The position numbers were made by a program, and so were the translations under genes. A DNA stretch of 64,000 nucleotides from Liriodendron chinense (taxonomy: Eukaryota; Streptophyta; Magnoliopsida; Magnoliales; Magnoliaceae). Below the pieces are notes generated by a model that worked only from the letters and a program-made list of their open reading frames with translations, made no database searches and was not told the DNA's origin. The stretch lies in the NCBI GenBank assembly GCA_003013855.2, contig PVNU02000773.1, positions 3,041,001 through 3,105,000 of the forward strand. Direction: 5' to 3'. Shown here piece by piece: positions 50,584 through 62,349 of this stretch (positions within the stretch are counted from its first letter, which is position 1; each line of letters opens with the position of its first letter).

Positions 50584-53289
50584 GTAATGCTTATCATGGA
50601 ACTGTTAATCAGGAGGCTTTATATGGTGCGCTGACCTAGGTTTGGTAGTTTGGTACAGATGGGGCCCATCTTTTGTGAACCTAAGGTGTTGGTGTGGAAT
50701 TCGGTGTAGTACAGAGTGACTTCAGCCAAGTTATCCATCTATAGCTTTCTCATTTTTGCTTTGGTACGAGAAGTAGTGTTTGTGGGTATATCAAATGTGT
50801 TTCTTTCAATGTCAATGGTTATGCTATTGGTACATGAATATACGGGGGCGTTTGACCTCTCTAAAAATAAATGACAATGTCAATGAATTGGTTAAGTGCT
50901 TAATTCCCTCATCTGTTTTCCTATATTTTCTGCATGGGTGCACTTTTGTGAGTACATGGATAAATTTAAACCATATCAACAATAGTGAGCACGAAAATGT
51001 GCAAATGATTTAATCTTCACTGAACCTTCACTACTTTGGGTTCTCCTATCACTTGCCAGGTAAGCAGTGCCTAAGGAGTTATTTCTTTCTTTTTAGGTAT
51101 AACTCGTTATTTATGTATACATTTTTTATACTCTGCCCTTTTTTATACATAGCTTTTGGGATATTGATTTTAGTTCTTTGTAGCCTGACATAATGTGGAA
51201 TATGGTCAGAGCTGGAGCTGATGACAAACCATTGAGAATGGTTAAAATTGTGATCTAAGTCTGAATTTTTTTCAGACAAAAGATTGTTACTATATATTTT
51301 TCCAAACAAAGTCCTAATTACTGAAAAAAATTAAGAAATTTGTTCCTCACAAGAGATTCACACGCCATAACAGTTATATTGTCATGTTACAGGTTTTCCA
51401 TGTATGAAGTGAGCACATCATGAAGTTTCTATCAAGGGCACATTGTAATATAATTTCTTTCTATTATGGACAAGTTCTTAGAAGAAACAACAGTTAAATT
51501 CCAGGTTGTAATTTGTTTATTTTTTTTTAATGTTTTGACAGTAATGGATAAATGAAAGAAGTATGAGATTTAGTTGATTTGGAGCTTTTTGTGGTGCGTT
51601 TGGATTTAGTTGATTTGATGTTTTCCTTTGTGTATTTGGATTTGGTTGATTTGCAATTTTTTAGTGGTGTGTTTGGAATTTGTTTATTTGGGATTTCTAC
51701 ATTCCAAAGGAGTGACTGATTTGGATCTTTTCTATCTAATTTCCAAGTTGTAATTGATACATCTTACCGATTGCTTTAGTCATGTGAAAATTTTGACATT
51801 ATCTCTCTTTATGGGTTGTCTTCTAACAAGAATTTTGGATGGAAACCTTTTTTAAGTATACGTCTCTGCCTGCTTCACTTTAAGGAATGTTTCATACAGT
51901 TTAAATTTACAGTTTTCCATGGCATTGATATTTTTGGTGTTTCATGATGTTTTCTAATCATTATCTTTGATTAAGTTATCTTTGTGAATAATTCACGCTA
52001 ATACCATGTCTATGTTCTTCATATGTTGCTGAAATTGATGCAACAAGCAATTATCCATTTACTCTGGCTAAATAGATTGCTAGTTCATGTGGTTCTGCCT
52101 TTTACTTTTTTACTTTATAATTCAATTGTATTCATTGGGGTTTCTTTTTTTTAAAAGAAATTATGGAAATTGTAACAGTTAAGTTCCTATAGGTCTCGAA
52201 AATTCCAGAAAACCATTTTTAGTGGACTGTTACCTTTTATTTGTTGATATCCATATAGGTTGATACCGACGAAAGATGGTTTCTGAACTATGCTTGTAAA
52301 TGCCAGCCTAGCAAAGGTATGTCATGTTGACAGATACAAAATTCAGTACAGAAGCCTTTCATTTAACAACCACAATATTAATGTCTGACTCTGAACGCCC
52401 AAATCATCTCTTTCTCTAGATTATTTGAGAACTGGGAATGTTTCATGTATGGCTATGCTCATTTTGACTTGTATATATATTGTGGTTATCGATAATAGTA
52501 GAAATTTAAAGAACTTTTTTTTAGTTAATCTTCAATTCAAGTTATAATTGTTAAGTATTATTAATTACTAATATTATATTTTATTTTATTTTGCAGATTG
52601 TTGGTGATAGCGGAGAGCTGATGGATTTTTATTTTTTATTTGTTGTATGCACTGGTGGGATTGACATTTTGATTTTATTCAAAACATTATTATGATTAAA
52701 TGGTCATTTTGATTGGGATATGATTGAATGCTTTCAGTTGGGTGTGAATTATGTATTAACAGGTTATTAGGTAAAACTTTTCGTAGGAAATCATTTTGTA
52801 GGCAAGCACGTGTTCTTAGGAAATATTTGTTCGTAATTTTCAAGGAAATATTTCATTGGTAAAGGTACCATTCTATCCTTTCCAAGGAACTATTTCGTCG
52901 CTAATTCTACTATTTTTCAAGGAAAGTGTACGAGGTAATTCTTATTATATTTACCAAGAAACATTTTCCTCGGTAATAGTCTTTATTTCTTGTAAAAAAG
53001 TTCATAATTATCGACGAATTAAGCATACAGCCACGAAATTCTGGACTATTACCAACGAATTTTTTCGTTGGTAAAACTCATTTTTTTACCGACAAAAATC
53101 CGTTTTGTTGGTAATTGTTTTCCTCGGGAGTGATAATTCGCCGAAACCGGCTACGAAAAGTTTGGTCGGTAATGACTTTTACCCAGGAAATTGTAACGTT
53201 TACCCAGGAAAAGTTTCCTTGGTAAAAGGCAAAATTGTTGTAATGAATAATGCAAATTGCATTGAATGCGAGAGTCATCTCTGGTGTTG

Positions 53290-53470
53290 TTTATAACACC
53301 GTTGGATATGCCTCAATTTTGGGCCCACCGCTTTATATGATCTCAGAAAATGGGTGGCTGACGCGGATAAACAGATACATTGCGGTGGGCCCTCGCACAG
53401 ATCTGGTCGGACGCTTAAAGGTCCGACCACTGGTTGGACGCAATCCGCGTCCCAGTCCGTCCAGGCGGGG
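53290..53470. mobile_element. Short foldback MITE remnant upstream of P450 copy 2
   Basis: 'attttgggcccaccgcttta' and 'attgcggtgggccctcgc', followed by 'ggacgcaatccgcgtcc'. Only the outer parts remain. Confidence 0.5.
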
Positions 53471-53714
53471 GAATCCGCTTGCCGTCTTAACTTGATGACG
53501 TCACACCATGCAATGCGCTTCCATTATAACCATACAATTAATGTTTGACAATGGGTGGTTAGACGTAAAATAATGAATGGTTCAGATTCGAAGGAAAAAA
53601 AATCAAATCTTGCGGATGGGGACCACTTACAAGTGCATTCATGTTATTTCTCAATCCAGCAAGGGCAACTTGTCCGGCATTCATTTTATTTTTGACACTC
53701 TCATTTCAGTCCCC

Positions 53715-53722
53715 TTTAAAAA
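53715..53722 (+). promoter_or_regulatory. TATA-like box of P450 copy 2
   Basis: TTTAAAAA lies 84 bp before the ATG in a stretch conserved between the two P450 copies ('ctcatttcagtccccttta' and 'ctcatttcagtcctctta'). In copy 1 the equivalent reads 'tcttaaag', a weaker match. Confidence 0.4.
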
Positions 53723-53805
53723 GTCCACATCCCATTGCATCTGATCAGCTCTTAATTACTATTAATTCCTCCCCACTCTCCACCTGACCGTCGATCACAC
53801 AAACC

Positions 53806-56800
53806 ATGGCCGTCGACCTCCAATCCTACGCCATCCTCTTCCTCATCTGGCTCATTTCCACTGTCCTTATCCGGACCATCTTCTCCCATTACCGAACCAC
53901 GGCCCGCTGCCTCCCGCCGGGCCCGATAGCGCTCCCGATCATCGGACACCTCCACCTCCTCGGTTCCATCCCTCACCATGCCTTCCACAAGCTCTCTAAG
54001 CGCTACGGCCCACTGATCCACCTCCGCCTCGGCTCTGTCCCAGCTGTCGTTGTCTCCAACGCCGATATCGCAAGAGAAATCCTCAAGACCCACGAGACCA
54101 CCTTTGCATCCCGACCTGAATCCTCAGCCGTCCATTACCTCGACTACGGCGGCTGTGGTTTCGTCTTCGCTCCCTACGGCCCCTACTGGAAGTTCATGAA
54201 GAAGCTCTGCATGTCTGAGCTCTTAGGCGGGCGCACGCTAGATCAGTTCCGGCCCATCCGCCATGAAGAGATACGGCGATTCTTGCGACTGCTACATAAG
54301 AAATCCAACGGCAGAGAAGCAGTCAACGTTGGCCGAGAGCTCATAACGATGGTGAACAACACAGTATCGAGGATGGCGATGAGCCGGATATGTTCGGACA
54401 CAGAAGGGGAAGCGGAGGAAGTGAGGAAGATGGTGCATGAGATGGCGGTGCTGGCCGGCACGTTCAACGTATCGGATTATATCGGGTTATGTCGGAATTT
54501 GGATTTGCAGGGGCTGAAGAAGAGGTACCAGGATGTGCACAGGAGATTCGATACGATGATGGAGAGGATTATCAAAGAGCATGAAGATGGGAGGAAGATG
54601 AAGATGGAGAGAGGCGATGGTGCGAAGGATATTCTCGATATTTTGCTCGAGATATCGGAAGACGAGAACGCCGAGATCAAACTGACTAGGGAGAACATTA
54701 AAGCCTTTATCTTGGTAAGCCCATTCACCTTGTCTTCTTCGGACGGCAGCGGATATAATACATGCATCATGGTGGGGCCCACAGAGATGTCCGTTATAAA
54801 TCCACTCCGATCCTTCTGCTTTGAAAGAACACAATAGGGCAGAATTATAAAAATCAAGTAGATACAAAACTCAGGTGGGCCACACCAATTAAACAGTGGG
54901 AGCAGCAACGTCCACCGTTGAAACTTTCCTGGACTGACCATGATGTTTATATACCATCCAAACCGTTCATAGAATTATTACCACTCATATAAACTGTAGG
55001 AACAAAAATCATCCGGATGCAAAAGTTCTGTCCCCTCCCAGCGTTCAATCCCCAGTGTTTCGTGTGTATGGCCCACATGAGTTGAGTTTTGTATCTGCCT
55101 GATTTTTATTATCCAGTCGTATTGTGGTCTTTCAAGACAGATGGACGGAGTGGATTTGTCATGCACATCTACATGGCCTCACACAGTCCCGGGCACAGAG
55201 ATATCTGTATGCCCTGGGTGACACGCAATCCGCTCCCACCGATTAGATTTTACCCAGGCTCTACCTATGTTACCCCTAAGGCCCTAACATGGCAGCATAG
55301 ATCCTCTGTTGAAACCGAGCAGAGGGTCGAGCGCATGCTCGACCTCTGATAGCTGATGTGAAAATGCGCTCCACCTCTGATCGCTAATGTTCAATGATAT
55401 ATTGCTATATCAGGTAAGAATCCAGATCGTCCGCTCACCCTCAACGGGATTTTTCCTGCTCACCCTCAACGAGATTTTTCGATGGGAGCGGATTAGGGCT
55501 CTCAATGGGTCGGATCTGGATCGGATCCACTTAGATCCGGCTCCAAATCCGAATATCTATAGCCGGATACGGACTCGGATTCGGATCCCACTCGGATCCA
55601 AAAGGTGATATCCATATCCGATCCATTTATAAATAGCCAGATCCATTTCCGATCCAAAATCCATATAGCCATTGGATTCAGGTCGGATCTAGGTCCGAAT
55701 CCACCACATCATAAATCTTGGGTAAGACCCGAAACCATCAATGTGCGTGGGACACTGACCATAGGAGCCCACCTCAATGCATGAATTATATATCCATTCC
55801 GTTCATCTACTTTTCGGGCTTATTTGATGCTATGACAGAAAAAATGAAGTAGATGCAAGTTTCGGTGGACCATAAGAAACTGGTTAATAACCATTAAAAA
55901 CCTTTTGTGGGCCACAAAAGCTTTCTATAAACCTGATATTTGTTTTTTTTTTTTTTTTTTAATTTCATCCTAGTCTGCATGACCTTATCAACAGATTGGA
56001 TGGTCAATAAACATTATGGTGGACGCCAGGAAGTTTTTAATGGTAGGTGTTTAGTAAGCACCGTTTCCTTTGGTGTGGTCCACCTAAAATTTGCATCTGC
56101 TTCATTTTTGGAAAAGAATCCTAAAATAATATGAAGAAACAGATGGACGACATAGATATACAATGAATACATCCAGGTGGGCCCTAGGTTCAGGGTCCCA
56201 CTCACGTCGCTGGTTTTGGGTCTCACGCAAGTATCCAGAGAAAATCGGGATCCGGATTGCAGTCCTTAGTTACTCAGTGGCCAGTGCGCCCTTATCGTAC
56301 TGAGTAAACTCAGTTGGGCCCACTGTAAAAGTATGTAGTTTATCTACACCGTCCATCTTATTTTACAGATCATGCAAGGGGTTGAAACCAAAATCGAAGT
56401 ATATCCAAAACTCAGGTGGACCATACCACAGAAACAGTGGGTATGATGATTTCCACTGTTGAAACCTTTTTAGGGCCTGCAGTGATGTTTATTTGTCATC
56501 TAACCTATTCACAAGATCAAACAGACATTGATGAAGGGGAAAAAACAAATATCAGATTGATCAAAAGCTTCCACGGCTCCCAAGAATTTTTCAACAGTAC
56601 AGGTTCAATTCACATTGTTTCCTGTGGTATGGTCCACCTAATCTTTTCATATGCATCATTTTTTGTCTCAAGATATAAATTTATCTGTTAAAATGGATGA
56701 ACGGAGTGGATGAAATACATAAATCACTATGGAGCCCGCAGTGTTTACTCAGTACACTTAGGCGTATGAGTTACTCCGCACCTATAACGCAATCCGCTTC

Positions 56801-59623
56801 CCTTTGCCACATGCACAGAGGATCCGCACTCTTCCTTTACTTTTTTTTTTCTTTTTTGCTTTTTATGGCTATGAGAGGTCCGCCGTGCATGATCTATTCC
56901 GTTCATTAGCTCGGCCAAACCATGACAAGATCAAAGAGCATTGTTAGTTTATTTTTCAATGAAAAATAAATATTATAATAGCTCCAGAAAAGTTTCAATG
57001 GTGGACGACCAACATCACTATTTCTTATGTTATAGTCCTCTTAATATCTGGATCTTCTTCAGATTTGGTACCATGACATAAAATGATATGTAAAATCGAA
57101 TGGACGGATTGGATGAAACACATCCATCAAGGTGGGCTGTAGGAAAGTTTCAACAGTGGACGTTCAAATCTCACCGTTTACTACGGTATGGTCTACCTGA
57201 GATCAGGACATGTCTCAATTTTTGGGTCATGGCCTAAAATAACGTGGAAAATCGAATGGCCGGTGTGGATATAACATATACATTAAGGTGGGTCCCACTT
57301 TGGACCCCACTCACGTTCAAAAGGGCATCTCTGCCGCATAACTTTTTGCATAAGAGATTATTAAGAATCGGATCCGTGCAAATTGGGTTGTATAACACTG
57401 GTTTTAGAGTGGACCATTCGTATAAAACGATCCCACATCAATCGTAGCCCACCCTATCACAGATCTGAACCATTAGGGGATTTTCCAACACCCCAATTTA
57501 CATGGTACATGGTTAGAAAAATAAAATACGCTGTTAAAATAAAAAAATAAAGAGAAAATACTCACAATGAACGGTGAATACTCAGAATATTGTATGGTTG
57601 AATGGCTTAGATCGTCACCTAATCCTTTGCTTGTTATTCTTCTCGTTGTTTATGAATCTGATTACCCTTTAAAATAGAAGAATTTGGGAAGAGAGGTGGA
57701 GAGAGCGGGTGTTGATAAGGTATTTATTGCATGGCATTGAAGTTGAAGAGTGGAAGTCGAAGAGCCATACTCACTTTTGTGGAAGCCTAAACGTTGCAAT
57801 TTTAAAACATAATGCGATAACTGGGATCCGATCGGATCTCACTGCCATATCCGAATCCGACCCGAATCATATTCGGATTTTTTTTTGTAAACTCGAATCC
57901 GACCCATTTAGTTAATCGGATCTATTTTAAGATCCAACTCCCCATTATACGGATTTGGAGCGGAGCAGATCTCGGATCTAACCCGCTCCATTGAGAGCCC
58001 TAGAGCGGATTAGGTGAGACCTGGAACCCACCGAGGTGGGTGGGATCCCTGACTGTGGGGCTCATAGTAATATATTTGTCTTAAATCCACACCGTTCAAC
58101 CATTTTGAAAGCTCATTTCATGGTATTATTTCAAAAATGAAGTTGATTCCAAGCTTAGGTGGATCACACAGTCGTGATTGAAATTTTATCATTAAAAAAT
58201 TCATGGATTCCACCATAATGTTTATTTGCCATCCAACCTGTTGATAAGGTCACAAACACCAAGATGAAGAGACCACATAAATGTCATCTTGATCCAAAGA
58301 TTTTGTACCCCACAGGAAGTAAGTTTTTCATGGTCAATCACTACTTTCTTAGATTATGCCTTAAAATGAACTTTCAATACGGATGGATGGCATGGATGTA
58401 GTCACACGCATCGTAATAGCCCTATAGTCAGAGTTCTCACCCACCTCGGTGGATCCGGGGCCTCACCTAATCCGCTCCCATTTTCGATCAGTCCACCTGT
58501 AAAAAATGCCAAATTTTTTCCAGATAATTTAATTGTACTTTTGGGTCTTCTGCCTGGTCACCGGTCGGCTGTCCATCGGTCCATCCTCTTCATGAAAGCC
58601 TTCACGACCCGTTCCACAATAATAAATAAGAAATGAAGAGACCGGGGTTGTAAACAGTCAAGCCCTCGCAATTTCGTACTTGTCCAGTCTCAAGTCAAGC
58701 TGTGTGGCAAGTAGGCTTGACCATGATTCGTCCAGGTGACTCTCGGTGTCGAATTGGATCAGGTCCGATCCAGTCGACTCGGATGGACTTGGCTGAGTCT
58801 TAAAACCATTGCCCCAACCCAATGTTCTAAGCCTAAAAGGTCCCAAAGATAAAATGGGCTGAACCGGGCTTTTAACCACTCGATGGGACTACAACTGGGC
58901 TTAAAACCATTACCCCATCTCAGCTTATTTGATATTTGATCGGATGAGTATTTATGGTATCTTTTCAATCTTCTACAGGATAACTTTGTGGCGGGAACCG
59001 ATACGACTGCAGTCACAACGGAATGGGCCATGGCAGAACTCATCAACCATCCTGACGTCTTCAAGAAAGCAAGGGTAGAGATCGATTCAGTCGTTGGAAA
59101 GAAGAGATTGGTTGAAGAATCAGACATCCCAAATCTTCCTTACCTCCAGTCAATTGTCAAAGAAACACTCCGGCTACACCCGCCAGGCCCAGTCATTTAT
59201 AGAAAATCCACCCAAGATTGCAAGATCGGAGGCTACAATGTACCAGCTAACACCCAAGTGTTCATCAATGTTTGGACCATCGGAAGGGACCCACAGCATT
59301 GGGTCAACCCACTTGAATTCCATCCCGAGAGATTCATGCCGTCTGATAAGAACGACCGGAGCCACCAACTGGACGTTAGGGGGCAGCATTTCCATTTCTT
59401 GCCATTTGGGAGTGGGCAGAGAGGCTGCCCGGGCACTTCTCTAGCATTGCAGGTCGTACAAACAACGCTTGCATCCATGATACAATGCTGCGATTGGATG
59501 GTTGGGATCGATGGAGAGTGTGCAACTGTTGATATGATGGAGGGCCCGGGATTGACACTTCCAAGGGCACATCCCTTGGTGTGTGTCCCCATTACTCGCG
59601 CAAATCCTGTACCTCTCAACTGA
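53806..59623 (+). CDS. CYP93-like cytochrome P450, intact copy 2
   Basis: Microsomal haem-thiolate monooxygenase of the plant A-type (CYP71 clan), family CYP93 by overall sequence. Exon 1 is 53806-54714 (303 codons, donor GTAAGC). The phase-0 intron is 54715-58978 (acceptor TTCTACAG). Exon 2 is 58979-59623, giving 517 residues, normal for the family. Motifs in order: N-terminal membrane anchor (residues about 7-23), proline hinge LPPGPIALPIIGHLHLLG (about 36-53), I-helix oxygen-binding AGTDTTAVTTEW (about 308-319), K-helix ExxR in KETLRLHPP, HPERF, and haem loop FGSGQRGCPG with the cysteine ligand. The C-terminus RAHPLVCVPITR is typical of CYP93. Known members include flavone synthase II, isoflavone synthase and triterpene oxidases; I cannot choose among them. 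No frameshift is seen. AATAAA follows at 59761. Confidence 0.92.
54730..55240. mobile_element. Foldback MITE at the start of the P450 copy 2 intron
   Basis: 'ggacggcagcggatataata ... catggtggggcccac' on the left, and 'agatggacggagtggatttg ... acacgcaatccgctcccacc' on the right. It begins within about 20 bp of the splice donor. Confidence 0.65.
55494..58002. mobile_element. hAT-type element with exact 8-bp target duplication
   Basis: The ends TAGGGCTCTCAATGG and CCATTGAGAGCCCTA are flanked by GAGCGGAT on both sides (55486-55493, 58003-58010). The arms (about 55494-55740 and 57810-58002) are 'ggatccgaatccgacccg'-type repeats. The centre is filled by three foldback MITEs. It lies inside the P450 copy 2 intron and has no transposase. 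Confidence 0.9.
55755..57330. mobile_element. Three foldback MITEs inside the hAT element
   Basis: Copies at about 55755-56230, 56255-56800 and about 56860-57320. The middle one is bounded by 'ccttagttactcagtggcc' and 'cagtacacttaggcgtatgagtta'. The third has lost its outer left end. They inserted after the hAT element was in place, or were carried by it. Confidence 0.65.
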
Positions 59624-59760
59624 CTTATGAAACACTCTAGTTTATGATGCCCACATGTCTGTGGAACCACTTGTCTTCCGTCCACGTCATGCTTGTGATA
59701 AGCTTTTACAATATTGTTCTTATAATTGGAGTTTATGATGGTATGGATTATTGCGAGTGA

Positions 59761-59766
59761 AATAAA
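59761..59766 (+). terminator. Poly(A) signal, P450 copy 2
   Basis: AATAAA about 138 bp after the stop, conserved with copy 1. Confidence 0.55.
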
Positions 59767-60080
59767 TGTATTGCTTCATGCCCGTACATCTTAAGGTAAC
59801 CCGTTTGGGCTAGGGATCCTGACTAATTTGAGATTAAGCCTAATTCTAATTTTGGCGGGCCCCAGGCCTTCTACATGAGAGATTCGCTGCTCTAAAGTGG
59901 TGCTTTCCTCCACATTTATATATGTGGCTAGCAGTGTATATGGTTGGGATAGATTCACGCTAAGCCGGAGCCGTTTATCTGGATGGGTCCACAATCAGGC
60001 CGAGCCAAATGTGAAATATCTACTTCTCGGCAATCTTATGGTTCAGAATTTTTCAAAAGGACAATAGTCCTAGTTGCATT

Positions 60081-60601
60081 TAGGGCTGTAAATGGGTCAG
60101 TGGACCCGATGGGGTACCCGGACCCAACCCATTTAGACCCGACCCAGACCCGACCCATTTGTTAAATAGTACAGGGTCTGGGTCCAAGAATAGACCCATT
60201 TGTTAAGCAGGTTTGGGTCTGGTTTCCTTTATTTTAGGCCCGACCCGACCTGACCCGACCCAAACCCATTTAGTAAGTGGGCGGGTTTGGTCTATGTTAC
60301 AAGGGACCCGTCCAGCCCAGACCCGTCCAAACCCGGTTTTAAGCCTTCTAAAATGCTTGCATACTTGATCCAAACCCGGACCCATTAGACCCGGCCCATT
60401 TATAAATGGGTCTGGGTGGATCTCCCTCTACCAGACCCGGATCCATTTATAAATGGGTCTGATGGGCTGACTTGGACCCGACCCGGACCCGCCCATTTAG
60501 TAAAAGGGTCTGGGTCTAAAATTTGGACCCAGACCCGTTTAGTGAATGGGCGGGTCTGGTTTTGGCTAAACCCGCCCCGAACCCGACCATTTACAGCCCT
60601 A
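60081..60601. mobile_element. hAT-type MITE with exact 8-bp target duplication
   Basis: A 521-bp element, ends TAGGGCTGTAAATGG and CCATTTACAGCCCTA, flanked by GTTGCATT on both sides. The interior is 'acccatttataaatgggtc' repeats. It is the second member of the 44378-44794 family, inserted in roughly the opposite orientation. Confidence 0.93.
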
Positions 60602-60609
60602 GTTGCATT

Positions 60610-61200
60610 GGGACACTTGGACTATTCAATCTATTAATCCAGACTGTTCATTAGATCTGATGCACATGAAAATGGGCTACCATGCACACATCAGTCTAGT
60701 CTAACAAATATTAACCATTTCATCAATAGCCTTAATATGGATGGCCAGGATTGTTTACTAAGAGTCACTTTTTCTGGGCAAAAGTGTCCCATCCTATCCA
60801 TGGCTCCATAGAAGGATGGCTATAGAAAATAAGGGCAAAACAAGGATGGATTTGATCACCTGATCAGTGTGATTTTTGCATAGTAGCTCATGAAATTTGC
60901 TCTGGACACGATGAACTGATGCAGAATGAGGACCTTTTGATGTTGGACAAGGATCATTCACCTTTCTATTTCATACGGACCGGAAATGGATTAAGGAAAA
61001 AGTGGCAGAATTCTGCATACTTCGGTCAATCTATTGTCTGAATGTCGGTCGCCTGAAAATCATTTGGATCGCAAGTTGGTTGCTAGGCAGTTTGGAGCTG
61101 TTTCAGTCCCCCAACCAACTCCATCAGTTGACTGACCAATCGCCTCACGGGCCGGTTGATCGACGACGACTGACGGATCTACGGGAAAGTGCGGAAACTT
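60610..61200. other. Intergenic, nothing recognised
   Basis: Short ORFs only. No repeat ends or domains seen. Confidence 0.4.
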
Positions 61201-61497
61201 TTGAATTTACTTGATTTAGTTTCCTATTTTGTTAGTACTCTCGTGATTATATTTCTAGGGTTTAGTTTATCTATTTATAGTCGTCTTAAACTTGTTTAAT
61301 CTATTCAATCTCTTTATTATTCAATTAAAACTTCAATTTATTCAATTTTATTCTCGTGGATTCGAGAAACTTTTCATAGATGTGAGAAATTGCCTGTGGA
61401 TTCGGATTTTGCTTCATGGATTTGAAGTAGTTATCCCTTGAGGATGATGGTGATCAACCTCATTACGTCCCACCTTGCATCAATTGGTATCAAAGCG
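61200..61497 (+). mobile_element. Gypsy-type LTR end with primer-binding site
   Basis: AT-rich LTR-like sequence with 'ctcgtggattcgag' and 'ccttgcatcaa', then TGGTATCAAAGC at 61485-61496, one base from the initiator-methionine tRNA primer-binding site. A gag fragment follows on the same strand. Confidence 0.65.
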
Positions 61498-61682
61498 AGG
61501 ACATTCCCTCGAGTCGGTGTCTCTTAACGAAGGTTTGGACAACAATTCCATGGACGATGTTCCAGGAATCTATCTTCTCAAAGCAGTGGCTTTCAAGACG
61601 TCGCTTGAAGATTTTTGGTAGGAGAATTGACAAGTCATGCAAGGGTTGCAGGCTAGTGGATTGAGATTTCAGGGTGAACGTT

Positions 61683-61840
61683 GATCTTCGAAACTTCAAC
61701 AACCAAATCCACATCGAGGATTGGTTGGTTGAAGTCGAACGTTTCTTTATCTACATGAATATCCCCGAATAGAAGAAAGTAAAACTGGTGGCCTAGAAGT
61801 TGAAGGGAGGCATTATGACTTGGTGGAACTGCTTTAGTTC
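61683..61840 (+). pseudogene. Ty3/gypsy gag fragment with stops
   Basis: It reads DLRNFNNQIHIEDWLVEVER, then FFIYMNIPE-stop-KKVKLVA-stop-KLKGGIMTWWN. This is the capsid-region signature of plant gypsy Gag (WL-EVERFF---IPE-KKVKLVA-KLKG-A--WW). Two in-frame TAG codons, and other frames upstream, show decay. The rest of the element is not recognisable, and the following 100-200 bp still look gag-derived. Confidence 0.75.
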
Positions 61841-62062
61841 AATTGGACGCGACAAATGAAGGCGCCAATCTGCACATGGTAGCAGATGAAGAGACATTTG
61901 CTGGCACGATGATGATCAGGACACCAGTTTTAACGGTGGCGTACGTGTGATTTCTATGAAAACGGAGAACTAACCCAACATTTTTAAAGTGGAGGGGAGG
62001 TCTTCCGTAATTATCAACGATTTCACATAAGAGCCGAATGAGAGAGATTCAGTCCGGTTAAA

Positions 62063-62088
62063 CCCCCCCCCCCCCCCCCCCCCCCCCC
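62063..62088 (+). repeat. Poly-C tract (26 C)
   Basis: An uninterrupted C run between the gag remnant and the next LTR-like segment. Confidence 0.9.
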
Positions 62089-62349
62089 AATCTAGTCTTC
62101 AAGGGTAGAATTCTGGCCCTAAGATTGCGGGACCTCTAACGTCCACTCTCCTGACTAGAAGGGTGAAATGACCCCAATCGAAGAAATGATGTTTAAGGGG
62201 CTTGCTCATTTTCAGTGTTGGTGAGGTTCAGACGACTCAGCCTCTATAGGCATTTTTCCTTTGTTCTTTCTTCCTCCAGCCATCGATGCGAAGGATCTCA
62301 AAAATTAAGAAGGCAATAGAGGGTTTAAACTTGGTGAGAACACGACTTA

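Larger units (their letters stand above)
46091..53245. mobile_element. CACTA (En/Spm) element carrying a VARICOSE fragment
   Basis: The left end CACTACAAGAAAAATGACC and right end GGCAAAATTGTTGTAATG are imperfectly inverted. AAT flanks both (46088-46090, 53246-53248), a 3-bp duplication. Both subterminal regions (about 46100-46340 and 52770-53230) are packed with 'tttacccaggaa', 'ttaccaacgaa' and 'ttccttggtaaa' motifs in both orientations, as expected for transposase-binding arrays. Length is 7,155 bp. No transposase recognised. The unit differs in motif from the 25.3-kb CACTA, so it is a second family. Confidence 0.85.
55484..58479. mobile_element. Foldback MITE split by a hAT element
   Basis: The ends GGGAGCGGAT(TAGGTGAGAC) and CCTCACCTAATCCGCTCCC are inverted. 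Flanks TTTTTCGAT and ATTTTCGAT form a 9-bp duplication with one mismatch. Own sequence is 55484-55493 and 58003-58479, about 487 bp; everything between is a later hAT insertion. Same family as 21730-22237, which also has 9-bp flanks. Confidence 0.8.

Noticed and set aside
50780..50840. Resemblance of MCFFQCQW to the VARICOSE LSMCQW motif
   Set aside because: It is in a single short frame without the surrounding conserved residues; treated as chance.
52260..52318. Candidate exon VDTDERWFLNYACKCQPSKG
   Set aside because: It has splice-like ends but no recognisable family and no phase link to the VARICOSE exon; probably non-coding.
54477..54941. Minus-strand open frames of 126-154 codons across P450 copy 2 exon 1
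   Set aside because: They are antisense shadows of the P450 coding sequence and run into the intronic MITE. The same shadows occur in copy 1.
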